A DNA stretch of 64,000 nucleotides, taken from positions 72,172,158-72,236,157 of the forward strand of contig OV277864.1 of assembly GCA_922989275.2 (NCBI GenBank), read 5' to 3'. The stretch comes from Gari tellinella (taxonomy: Eukaryota > Mollusca > Bivalvia > Cardiida > Psammobiidae). A program made the translations under genes and the position numbers. The stretch's first letter is position 1, and each line of letters opens with the position of its first letter. Below are positions 53,632 to 64,000 of the stretch, piece after piece. The notes under the pieces were generated by a model, which saw only the letters and a program-made list of their open reading frames with translations, ran no database searches and had not been told where the DNA came from.

Positions 53632-53990
53632 CAGAACAGAACAGAACAGAACATATCTTTTATTCACCCAGGTATTTACATACAACAAGGGGATTTATCA
53701 AAATGTACACTTAACAATAACTTTGTGGTTCCGTTTTGAATAAAGAGAAAAAAAGTATAAAAGAAACACAGGTATGGTATATGAACTGAGGGGTGGGGGA
53801 TTAGTCATTTTATTGATCGATCAAGCTGTTGCTGTATAAGTCGTCTTTCCATTACGAAAGGCGACACTACAGCTCCAGCCTATGTATAAATATAATGTAA
53901 CGCACGTGGGTCCCGGGCGCTGTCTTGCCTAAACGAAACACAAGACATGTGCGTAAGATCCACGAGCGGATAAAGGTATTTACTACTATT
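53632..53990 (-). repeat. Possible LINE/SINE 3' end with (TTCTG)n tail
   Basis: On the minus strand the sequence runs AATAAAAGATATG into four TTCTG repeats, a pattern typical of a retroposon 3' end. The upstream limit is a guess and no coding part is present. Confidence 0.3.
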
Positions 53991-56019
53991 TAGATTAACG
54001 AGATATTATAAGAAAGTTTCCTCATTCAATTTATAATTTCTTTTTGTCTTTTGATATTTTAGTTTTCAGCGTTAACATAGTAATTAAAGTGTTCGAGTTA
54101 CAACACGGGTAAGGAAAAGAAAATAACCAATTGAAATTGACACAGTTAAACTGACACCTATGCTATCTATCCACATGATTGACAGGCGGGTACAGTCCGC
54201 ATCTGTACCTGCAGTGAATGACATTCTTTTGTCAGTTTCGTGGGTAGGCCAGCGGACAAATCGTGCAGGTGGGACAATTGTAAATATGGAGTCAATGGAG
54301 GTAAGTCAAATTTGCTCATTCATGAAAAGAAGAACGTAGGAATTTCACTATGGATAGATAGCTTAGTATTAGAACATGTAAACACGAAGTAACTTAACGG
54401 CAATTCTCACAAGCATAATAGTTTTGTGTTAAATAATCGGTAATGGACTACAGAATAAGCTGTTGCAGTTGTTACGTTCAGACAGTACCATTTCTGTACA
54501 AGTGATATTGACTGACCGTGTTACTGCACTGGAATTGGTAAACAACAGGTCTATACTGTACTGAATAACCTCTCTTTAACAACACTCAATCTAGTATAGC
54601 CGTCCAAGAGACATGGTAGCGTTATGTGATAGCGTGGTGTAGGCATAAACAACGCCGAAAGCGGTTTCAGAAGCTATCTGTATTGTTTTTGCACCGCACC
54701 AGGCAGTCGTCTGTTTTAGGGATACTCATAATTATAGCTTGGCATTTCTAATAATGATTCTCAGGATAGGCATGGAGAAAGGACCCCTTTCTCCATGGGA
54801 TAGGGGAGTGCTATATCCGGCTGGAATTATTTACAATCAAGCAGGTGCTCTGCAGTACTCATGGTCAAGGTCCTGGACAATGCCTGTGTTGCACAAGGAA
54901 TGTTTAGGTCTTACCCATTTTACGGGGGACAATAGCATCAATGTTATAAACATATATTATTTAATATAAACATAATATTATTGCATATTCCATATGTTAT
55001 TGCTTTCGAAACTCAAATTGCTGAAGGACAACGTCTATGAAAGTTTTGTTGACAGAGCCGTCTCACTAGGGGTGGTAATATTCTATGCATATTTGATCGG
55101 CGTCTGCGCTTAATTTGGTTCAGTCTTAAGCAACATATTAAAGTGGGTTAGGATACTTAAGAGTCACCGAGCCAATCGCTGTCTCCACAGGATCCAGTCC
55201 ACCTTTTGTCTGGATCACAAACATAGCTTAACCCATTGCTCCGCAAATGCGTAATTCTACGCCGTTTGCTATATCTCCTCTGGAGATAGTGGATTCTATC
55301 TCTAATAAGTTATGAACATGCGTTACAAGGGGTAAATTCTTATCCTATCAGATTGTAACTTAAAGCAGGCTGAGAGTAAAGCATACCGCGCCTTCAGGCG
55401 TATTTTGCCTCATTCTCAACCCTCCTTAAGTGATCTCATGTCTACAGAGCTAAACAACTTCATCAAACCTATATGATAAGGAGTCGATTTAAGTATTTCG
55501 ATTTTGATGTTGCGTTATGTGCAGGTTCTTGCACTAATCCCGATATTTGTTTGCAGGAATGCCATGCTTACTAAGGAGATACATGCATATGGTAAGTATT
55601 ACAATTGTTAAAGCAATTTAATCCATTTCTGCACAGCGTCTACACACACATACATTATTAGACAAACAGTGCAGATCCTGATAAGGCACAGTGTTACGCG
55701 GCGTCTCAACAGGGTTTGCCTCACTTGCTATTTTATATGAAGTGTTCTGCTATATAGGCAAGACACCGCTGTGTTCTTAGAACACTTTTGCATTTGTTAT
55801 AATGAAATCTTCCAGGCGTTAACAAACAATATTAACAATCAAAGTAGGTATTGTTCGATTTTTCTGACCTGTCGGAGTTATTTTTAGAACAGAATAGTTC
55901 ATAATGGTAAATAGATAACAGGGTAACATCGGATCTATATAGTCGTACACTTTCAAACTTGAGAAAACATTATCCTCGTGCAGCACGAGACCCTTGCGCT
56001 AACTTTACTGATATTTTAT
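53991..56019. other. Mostly intergenic; one diverged family-C-like element
   Basis: At about 55228-55450 TTAACCCATTGCTCCGC and CTTAAAGCAGGCTGAGAGTA / CTCATTCTCAACCCTCCTTAAG mark a diverged family-C relative. A half core is at about 55668-55715. No gene recognised. Confidence 0.4.
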
Positions 56020-56234
56020 TCTTTCCCAACAAACGCATTTATATACTAAAACTATTATTTCCATTGCAAACGGGTTAGAGCCAGATCAGACGCCGGGTTA
56101 TCCGGCGTCTGATCAGGCTCCAACCTGTTTGCTACTCAGATACAAACTATAATTAAAATTTCTTAACGTAAATTTCCACAGTTTAGTGCATTGCGTTTGC
56201 GTTTAAACGGGAAAAAATAAGGTATTCTCTACTG
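56020..56234 (-). mobile_element. Family A MITE, left end lost
   Basis: ATTCTTTCCCAACAAACGC at the left, GTATTCTCTACTG then TA at the right; core at about 56080-56127. Confidence 0.78.
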
Positions 56235-56811
56235 TACATTGCGCACAAAAATTACAGCTATCCGTATCATTAACCGTATGTAGAGAAAACACATCCCTTT
56301 GAAAGTTTTAGAATGTTCCAATCTAAAAAACACTCCGACAGGTCAAAATAAAACACTAATAACACATTAGAACTGTACGGTATACATTTTAGACGGTGAC
56401 TATTGATACCGCTAAGTAACATTGGTACTTTAGTTAAACATGTTGGGTCTTTTGCCTATTGCTAGTATTATTTGTTACCAAGACCACATCCCTAAGCGAT
56501 GCATATATGCGTCATAGTTAAACAATGGTTCCATTAAAATGTCATATGTCATTTGATAATACATGACCAGGGTATACACTGTTTGTCAGTATAAAATGCT
56601 TTACAATACAACGCACTTAAATAGTCAAAACTGGACTATGTTGGAAACAGATATTGTCCATTTGATGTTTGATTGGATACTGAGTTAAGGGACAAAGATC
56701 TAGGTTACCAAACCAGTCGTTAAGAATAACGAATATCAGCCAATAATATGCAGCCAGATCAGACGCAAGATAGCCATGAACATTGCATAGATTAAAACAA
56801 ATAGCTAGATA

Positions 56812-57054
56812 CAGTGTATACGACTTTATTCTTTCCAATAAACGCATTTACACAAACATTATTAGTTTTATTTCAAACAGTTTGGAGCCTGATCAGAAGC
56901 CGGGTTACCCGGCTTCTGATCAGGATTCCAACTGTTTGCCACTAAGAGTAAAATAAATCGTTTGAAAGTTCAAAACGTTATCATTGTCGTCTTTTCATTG
57001 CGTGTTTGCCTTTCGTTTGTGTTTAAACAGGAAAGAATAACGTCTTCTCCACTG
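56812..57054 (+). mobile_element. Tc1-like MITE, family A, with compensated core change
   Basis: TA-flanked; CAGTGTATACGACTTTATTC at the left, CGTCTTCTCCACTG at the right. The core reads CAGAAGCCGGG / CCCGGCTTCTG where other copies read CAGACGCCGGG / CCCGGCGTCTG. Confidence 0.85.
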
Positions 57055-57387
57055 TATGTTATACATTTCCTTACATTGCGTTTTCTATGTGATTGAGCGA
57101 GACAGACACCTGTGTTCTAAAGTATATACACACGTCTTTATTTTCAGGATGAACTGCTGTCAGACAACCAACTGGAAACAACGTGTACATTTATGAAATT
57201 AGCCTATTGACAAAAATATCAACCAACGTCGCAAACATACTAACATGCCCGTTGGACCTTTGAGAAAGCTTATCTCCTAGAGAAAAATAAAATTGCAACA
57301 CACAATTGAATTAAATTTTAACAAAAATACAGACAGATTTATGTTAAGCGGCTTTTCGTTAAGGAACTATATCTAGAATATATAATA

Positions 57388-57632
57388 CAGTGGAGAAGAT
57401 GTTATTCTTTCTCTATAATTATGTTTGCGCTAAAACTTTTTTTTTGTGGAAACAGTTCGGAGCCAGATCAGACGCCGGGTAACCCGGCGTCTGATCAGGC
57501 TCCAAACTGTTTGCCACTCAGATTAAAACTAACAGTCAGACTTGCAAGCAGGTTGTCCGTGTCTACATTTTATTGCAATGTCTTTGCATTTTGTTTGCGT
57601 TTGTACGGGAAAGAATAACGCCTGCTCCACTG
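57388..57632 (-). mobile_element. Tc1-like MITE, family A, 245 bp
   Basis: TA-flanked; CAGTGGAGAAGATGTTATTC and ATAACGCCTGCTCCACTG; core at about 57462-57508. Confidence 0.88.
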
Positions 57633-58546
57633 TATAAGTTAACAACTGAAGAAAGCACATAAATGAGGATTCTTAATTAACAGTAGCTGCGTTTATAAAT
57701 TCCATGCGTTTAACACCAATGATCGATTTTATTTCTAGTTGATGGTCAATGCAAAATTGATATTATTTTGCGCGTTTATTTAAGTGCTCGTCGTCTTGCA
57801 ACATCCGTCGTCAGTCACCTGTCTACTGGTTTTACAACAATTGGCAGGAGTGATCCATACATAATTCTATGCCTTAAGTTCTTTAAAATGGTCCAGTCGA
57901 TTGTATATATCGCTCACAGGAGAAAACATATAATTATGTTTCCAATTGATACTTGTTTTTTTTCTATTCTTTAACCGCTTTTACATGCGCTTTTATACCC
58001 GATATGTGGCACATAGCATCAACTACATGTATTTTATCAAACATGTCCCTAGGATTAAACGTGTTTTTTTATTTATTTTGGGGCATTTTCAATCATATTA
58101 TTTCTGTTTCTGTTTATGACCTGACCTTTTGATATCAGGTATGGTGTACCAAATTGTTTACATGATTCCAGTTTTTACATATCTAGGTCACATGCTCCAA
58201 CAATGTGCATATTAATTTTCACAGGTAATACATCGGTGACCCTCTACAATATTTTTAAAGATAATATTTCCGTTTTAAGCCACTAGAGAGTATGAAATAG
58301 TTTTCGTATATGGCTTTAGTGAATGCTTAAAACTCTTCTTTTTTAAGCTGTCTGCCGAAGTGTAATGAAATTATGACCATAGAAATCGTCTACAGTGTGA
58401 GTGATTTAGGACCGTCGTTGCTCACATGTTTGTTATAACAGTTCTATGCATAACACTTTCTTTGGCGTCAAATGAATGTGTTGTGTTTGTTGATCTCGCA
58501 CCATGCATTCACAAATATTATCATGCAACACACGTGACACACACAA
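57633..58546. other. Intergenic, no recognisable feature
   Basis: AT-rich, T-tract at 57955-57963; no gene or element found. Confidence 0.4.
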
Positions 58547-58850
58547 CAGCGCTCCCTCTCTACAGCACCCAATCGGGGAACATATTGTGATTGTTATTAG
58601 GGGGAGTAGACGGGAGGAAACAAATACCCTATGAGTACTGACTATGATTTTGCTTTCATGTACAAACAGTTTGAACCCAGATCAGACGCGGCGTAACGCG
58701 GCGTCTGAACTCGGTTCCAACTGTTTGTCACTCGTGTTTATGTATTTCCTCAGTCAAAATGTCCAATACGTAACACTGAGAAAATAAACAAACGGGCCAT
58801 GCCACGACAAAACAAGCCTTATTGCAGTAAACATTCTACAAACCAAGCAC
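58547..58850. mobile_element. Family B MITE, right end lost
   Basis: CAGCGCTCCCTCTCTACAGC at the left, core at about 58672-58726 (CGGCGTAACGCGGCGTCTGA). The expected right end is not visible before the family-D element at 58873. Confidence 0.65.
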
Positions 58851-58872
58851 TATTGTCACCTAAGAAGTATCA

Positions 58873-59079
58873 GGGACACGTTTCATGAAACTTCGTACGG
58901 CAAATGTTGTCGTAAGTCAGATTATGAAAGTTTCAATTATTATCTATTTCTCCATCTAACCCTGTTTTGTGACATCTCTTTGGAATTGTCTTGAAAAGAA
59001 ATAAGAAATTAAATGTATTTTTAAGGTTTTGACTCACGGCCGGTTTTTGTTTCGTACGAAGTTTTATGAAACGTGCCCC
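58873..59079. mobile_element. Foldback element, family D
   Basis: GGGACACGTTTCATGAAACT at the left and TTTTATGAAACGTGCCCC at the right, with TGTTGTCGTAAGTCAG and ATCTATTTCTCCA as at 1767-2019. More diverged than that copy. Confidence 0.75.
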
Positions 59080-59836
59080 TGAGTTGTTCTAAAATTCCAA
59101 ATACGGTATATAATACAACTACATATAAGGCGTAAGATGCATGTGGGAAACAAACAGTGTCAATCAAGACCAGTGTAGGTCTTTGACGCGTCAGCTGAAC
59201 TTGACCTGCACTCTTTGCAATGCAATAAGTCAGGTTTTTTCGTGGCACGGCTCCTTTACAATAATATATATTTTAAAGAAAATGTGAAAATATACAATTG
59301 GTGTTATTCGGGACACCCCGTATATCAAAAGTATTACATATGCCTTAATATTATCACCACTATCATGTAATAACTTAACTTTTTCAAGTCTCCAAGAACG
59401 CCTTCGGAAACACAAAATCTCGTCTGCACAATTCTTCAAAATCCACATGTTTGAACTTCTGACTGAAAAGATATTGGTATAAAATGCCACAAAGGTCATA
59501 GGGACAGGCATCTGGATTTATGATTGGCAATAGTTTCTGCAATTTTCCTAAGATAAAAATAAGTAAAGGGTGACGCTATGTACAATCAATGAATATGTCA
59601 TAGTCAAAGGCAGGAACTGTGTAAGTACCCCTGCATTCAGGAGAAGGCATACAATAGGTACTGAAGCTAAACGATACATTACGACATTGTTATTTCGTAC
59701 ACCCGACCGTACAGGTCAATTACTATATACTCCCTGAATCAGTATATGCCGGGGTATAAAGATAAGAATAAATTGTTCGACGCAAATTCGAGCAAGATAC
59801 CCATTCAGTGTATCTAGAAACCAACAACAACAGGCT

Positions 59837-59976
59837 CCGAGGTTATAACGCGTTTTAGTTTAGTCTGAGTGTGTTCCCAAACATTTGATTGGTCAGATTT
59901 GAGCCTAGGCTCAATTCTGACCAATCAAACGCTTGGGAACACACTCAGATTCAACTAAAACGCTTTATAACTTCGG
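59837..59976. repeat. Foldback repeat with ~60-bp arms
   Basis: CCGAGGTTATAACGCGTTTT inverted as AAAACGCTTTATAACTTCGG; arms include GAGTGTGTTCCCAA and TTTGATTGGTCAGA on both sides around a GAGCCTAGGCTC centre. A partial relative is at about 19628-19732. Confidence 0.85.
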
Positions 59977-61526
59977 AACCAGACCGAATGATATATCACT
60001 CATTCTGCAGCACTAATTATGCACCAAGAACTGTCTGGAGTGTTGGGTTAAATAGGCACTTGACATAGTAACTTATTAGCGCTGAATGATGTTTTAATAG
60101 ACTGGTTACAGTGAAGACGTCGCAATCATTCCTTCCCAATTTCATACAGTATATTGTAGAAAATGACAAAATATTTTGAAAGTTTGATTGGTTTAAAAAA
60201 GGTGTCAAGGTGTCTGATATGGCTCTATACAGTTGGCAAGTGAAAACATCTTTTAACACAACTTTATTTATTGGTAAAATATAGAGCGCACAACACTCAA
60301 TTAAATTTTGCCAATAAAGTTTTTAATGAATGAAACTATTTATTTCATATGCAAGCAGTTTGACGCACAACCAGTAGTCTTGTGATCCGGCGTCTGATCA
60401 AGCTCCAAAGCAATAGCCTCTCATTTGCAAACACGATACAAACTGTTTGCAAATGTAAGCCAAGTCTTAATGTGCCCTCTCTATAACGAATCCCTCCGAA
60501 CACGCACACAAACTATGTCTCCTAGTAGAGCGACCTTGTAGCAGTGTTGGCCTGTATCATTATTAACTGTTTTCAATTGAAAGGTTTACATTGCGAGCAA
60601 TTTTCCCTAATGAGAGCTACTTGAGCTCTAGAAATGAACTAGCTATCAAGAAGGTTCAACGCGTAAGCAACCATAAAGTTTAATGCATTCTATTTTCTCT
60701 AAGTATAAATGGGTATAATTATAATAGAGACCATTTATTCGACATGCACATTCAACAATAGAACTCTAGAAAGGATTGCTTTTTAAGCCATCTTATGTCT
60801 AGACTAACGTCAATTAGAAATACACAATTCTTACCCATAACCTGTTCACCTTTTCGTCATCGGTATAATCCGATTACTGATATACATATCTATATATGTA
60901 ACTGTAATGCACACTTATCTTAGAGGTGAAGTGAGATTAAATCTTAAAAGAATATAACATTATGTAAATAAACATACATCATACGTGTGATTAGGCTCAA
61001 AACTGTTTGTCACCGCCAAGGTTTCTTCAGTCAAGATACAGCTATGGAAAGGGATGGTAGAAAAGTGCATACTGAGAATGGCGAAGACGTGATTCTGTCT
61101 TATATATTTATGCTTTTCGGTGGATTACTAGGAAATAGCAGTGGATTGTCACTTGATTATTTCACTTTTACAAGTCAGTAGGATAATCGTCGCGCGTGCT
61201 TCTTTTATGAATTTTCCCCGTAGGGCACCCCAAGAATCGTAGTCATTCGTGTCTTATCGTTTAATGCCGGCAGCCGATTTGTCGCGAACTACTCAACGGA
61301 AGAACACGAATCCATGATCGGAAGTAACGACGTAATTCTGATGACGTCAAATCAATAAATCTGTGACGTCATTGCACGACAAACTGTCTCGAAAATGTGT
61401 TCGATATAAACTTGGGGCTCCACACGGGTTAAATCATGTACTTTCGCTTTCAATTGTCGAACAATTTCGTTTAAAAAGTGGCTAAAAAGCATAAATAAAT
61501 AGAATTATTGTATTGTTTCAGTATAA
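59977..61526. other. Mostly intergenic; partial family-B piece
   Basis: A truncated family-B right half is visible at about 60430-60550 (GCCCTCTCTATAACGAATCC...CCTTGTAGCAGTG). No gene recognised. Confidence 0.4.
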
Positions 61527-61637
61527 GATCGAATTTAATCCATTTCGTGAACATCAGACTGTTATATTTTCACTCGTGACTTCGCCACTCGTGAAAATAT
61601 AACGTCTTATGTTCACTCAATGGATTAAATTTCGATC
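61527..61637. repeat. Foldback repeat with ~48-bp arms
   Basis: GATCGAATTTAATCCATTTC inverted near GAAATTTAATCCA on the other strand; inner arms TATATTTTCACTCGTG / CACTCGTGAAAATATA surround a short loop. Confidence 0.82.
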
Positions 61638-62585
61638 GTAAAAATATAAAAAAAAACAGTTATCCCCTGTTTAATCCTTTTGGGCCGAAGTCGCATAAAT
61701 TCGACTTTGCACACAGTTTGGATCCTGATCAGACGCCGCGAGACTCATATGGACATGTTTTAAGTTATACAACATTGAATCTTACTTTGAAACGATCTTG
61801 CAATCAACAATATTAAAGTAGACGACAATAAAGCGGTGAACGGGTAAAACTCTCACGATTTATTTGGAGCCCAAACAGTTAAACGAAATTAAACGCAAAC
61901 ACAATGCGATAAAAATAGTAACCGCCAATATTTTGTATAGGTTAATGATCAGTTTAATCTAATAGCCAATCATTTTGGAGCCTTATAAGGTGACTGGTCT
62001 CTTAACTGTTTGAAATGTGAACAGGGGTTTAAGCATAAACGCGTTTTTAAAGAAAGTTATGTTTTATCCACTGTATCTTTAAAATGTAGAGGCTTATTAT
62101 TCTTGAGTACATATTATTCCAAATTGTTTTGAGGAGTGTCTTGTATAGAAACAAATATTGTGAAGATAAGTTTGTGTTCCGATTTTGTCACGAGCACATC
62201 TACGTTAATACGCCTCTAGATATCGTGTGTATATTTGTCTGCATCAGGTTATCCATATTCAATAGGTATAATCTATCTAATCAAATCTATTTCAGACACA
62301 ACGCAAACAAATTGTTAAACATTTCATAACATTTATTCCCAATCAGTGTCTGTCATCTTATTTGTGTTTCAGCATTGGCGGGTATCCAATCTACGCTAAA
62401 TCACATTGATAAATATTCCCCCAATCAATCAATTAAAATAAAACGACTAAAACACATGCCACTATAAACGTTTTTACTTTTGTCAAAAGTTGAAAAACAA
62501 AACTATTTGATAGATTATATATCGTCTAATGTAAGTTTATTTACACACATCATATCAGTTGCAGCACTATTTTCATAGCTCTGCG
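61638..62585. other. Intergenic; decayed MITE cores
   Basis: A half core at about 61716-61742 (GGATCCTGATCAGACGCCGC) and a decayed family-A element at about 61880-62075 ending TTATCCACTG. No gene. Confidence 0.4.
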
Positions 62586-62808
62586 TTAACCCATTTATAC
62601 CCAGTGGATTCTTCCATGTTTATGTATTGGGTTAGTCCATTTTTTATCAAAGGGATGCCAGGTCAAACTTTTCATTTTATCTTATATTGAAATGCCTATC
62701 AGCAAACAGTGTAGACTCTGATCAGACGCCGCATAATGCGGTCCCTGATCAGAGTCTACACTGTTTGCCTATGTCCCATATATGGGATCGTGGGCACAAA
62801 TGGGTTAA
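62586..62808. mobile_element. TTAA-flanked MITE, family F, 223 bp
   Basis: TTAACCCATTTATACCC at the left (62586) and GGGCACAAATGGGTTAA at the right (to 62808). The core is AGACTCTGATCAGACGCCGC / GCGGTCCCTGATCAGAGTCT. Confidence 0.85.
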
Positions 62809-63747
62809 TCTAAAGGTATATGAAACACGATTCCGTGTTCGAAAGAGTCTGCAACTGTAAAAGAGGTTTCAGCAAAACATTGTTTATATTCAAACATGAA
62901 ATAGCTGCTATTATCGAACTGCATACATTCCTGAATACTAACAAACTGTTTCATTGTTTATAAGAAAAACACATGTTCACAGTCACATAGTCAGTGTTGT
63001 TTTAATTTGACAACTCTTGAGACAGAATGTTATAATTACTGCCTAGAATATATAATATGTCAGTGCTCATATATTTCACGTATTTGACAAGTATACTCAA
63101 AGTATTTCATTTCGATACTAAATATGTAAATATATACATCAAACCTTAATTAAGTTGAACATATATTTGTGACCAGGTGGAATCTTATTTTACAAAAGGT
63201 TGCTTTCGTCTATTAGTATAGCATACTAAACCTTTTGGAACAGCCGTCATAATTTCCCAATAAACGCATTTGAACTCAAACACCTATATCATATGCTAAA
63301 ACGGTTTGGAACCAGATCAGGCGTCGAGTAATAAGGCTCAGAAGTGTTTGTCACTCAAATTATTATAATGTGTAATCTGTGTTCAATAGTATGCTATTGT
63401 TGTAATTGTTTGCCTTACGTTTGGACATAATGTTATCAAACGGCACTTAACGAAAAACTGCTTTTTTATTGCCTTGAACTTCTTGTGAATTGAATTCCTG
63501 ATCCTACGATTCATTCACACGCAAAACTAGATTGTCTACGTACCTCAAATTCCTGAAATTGCTGGAAGAATTTCAAACATTTACGTGTAACTGGCACTTT
63601 GAATTTATAGAACTACTCATTTGTGAATTATGATAAGGAATAAGCCAATAATGAAATGTAATACCTGCTGATAGTTCTAAAGATGTTGTTAAATTTATGA
63701 AAGGACTTGGCTGTCAGGTCTGATGCTTTGCTGCTATAACTAGGTAT
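62809..63747. other. Intergenic; one decayed family-A core
   Basis: A decayed family-A copy is at about 63255-63360 (TTCCCAATAAACGCATTTG...GGAACCAGATCAGGCGTCGAG). Nothing else recognised. Confidence 0.4.
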
Positions 63748-64000
63748 ATTGCTCCCTCCATAAAACGGCCCTCTCAACAACGACACCCTCCTTACAACGA
63801 TCTTTGCTGCTGCTGTTCCCAAAACAAGACAATAATGTCTAACACTTTTCATGGCTGCAATACCGTCTGCTTAAATTTGTCGTCTGCAGTTTTCCTCAAA
63901 GTTACATGATGGACATTTTGACAGAAAAAACTTAAGAACGAGTGACAAACGGCTGGAATCCAGATCAGACGCCGCGTAACGCGGCGTCAGATCTTGATTT
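63748..64000. mobile_element. Family B MITE, running off the window end
   Basis: ATTGCTCCCTCCATAAAACG at the left, CAACGACACCCTCCTTACAA subrepeats, and the core (GGAATCCAGATCAGACGCCG / CGGCGTCAGATCTTGATT) at 63954-64000. The right end lies beyond the window. Confidence 0.75.

Noticed and set aside
59230..59511. 93-aa minus-strand frame as a gene
   Set aside because: Composition is unremarkable, and its end resembles a peptide seen as translated repeat in other invertebrate assemblies (recalled, not checked).

Overview
The window looks like AT-rich nuclear DNA of an invertebrate animal, most likely a bivalve mollusc. The species call is an inference from the style of its repeats: dense short non-autonomous DNA transposons, foldback repeats and a tRNA-derived SINE-like piece. 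I recognise no intact host gene. The one gene-dense object is an apparently complete Maverick/Polinton, a virus-like self-synthesizing DNA transposon, at 3640-18995. It is bounded by terminal inverted repeats of about 78 bp that start AG and end CT, and by a perfect 6-bp target duplication (ACTGTA).

Layout of the Polinton, left to right: a non-coding subterminal stretch; a retrovirus-type integrase on the minus strand; a tiny zinc-ribbon protein; a 1307-aa protein-primed family B DNA polymerase (both plus strand); a minus-strand block of four small, mostly membrane-anchored proteins, an intergenic CTTAAG repeat array, the A32/FtsK-type packaging ATPase and the double-jelly-roll major capsid protein; a plus-strand coiled-coil membrane protein; a minus-strand 451-aa tail-anchored protein; then on the plus strand a penton-like minor capsid protein and three more genes. 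Two of those three are paralogous fibre-like proteins, and the third is a membrane protein whose N-terminus carries both a PTAP and a YPxL motif. All reading frames are open. Fourteen of 15 genes have an A-tract fused to the ATG (roughly TWWAAAAATG), including those sharing divergent spacers of only 15-31 bp. No adenovirus-type protease gene is visible. Integrase and polymerase provide integration and replication, and ATPase plus capsid proteins provide virion assembly; the others are probably virion, membrane or host-interaction proteins.

The rest (1-3639 and 18996-64000) is intergenic DNA packed with small elements: a Tc1-like 246-bp MITE family flanked by TA (family A), a ~350-bp TA-flanked family with CTCCCTC/CAACGAC ends (family B), several TTAA-flanked piggyBac-like families (C, E, F), foldback elements with GGGCCC ends (D), and one hAT-like MITE with an 8-bp duplication. 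Families A, B, E, F and one D copy carry the same ~60-bp palindromic core (GATCAGACGCCG...CGGCGTCTGATC), seen some 40 times including decayed copies. Positions 31.63-38.04 kb and 39.16-50.35 kb are two diverged copies of one segment arranged in tandem. Comparing them gives paralogous empty sites that confirm several insertion boundaries.
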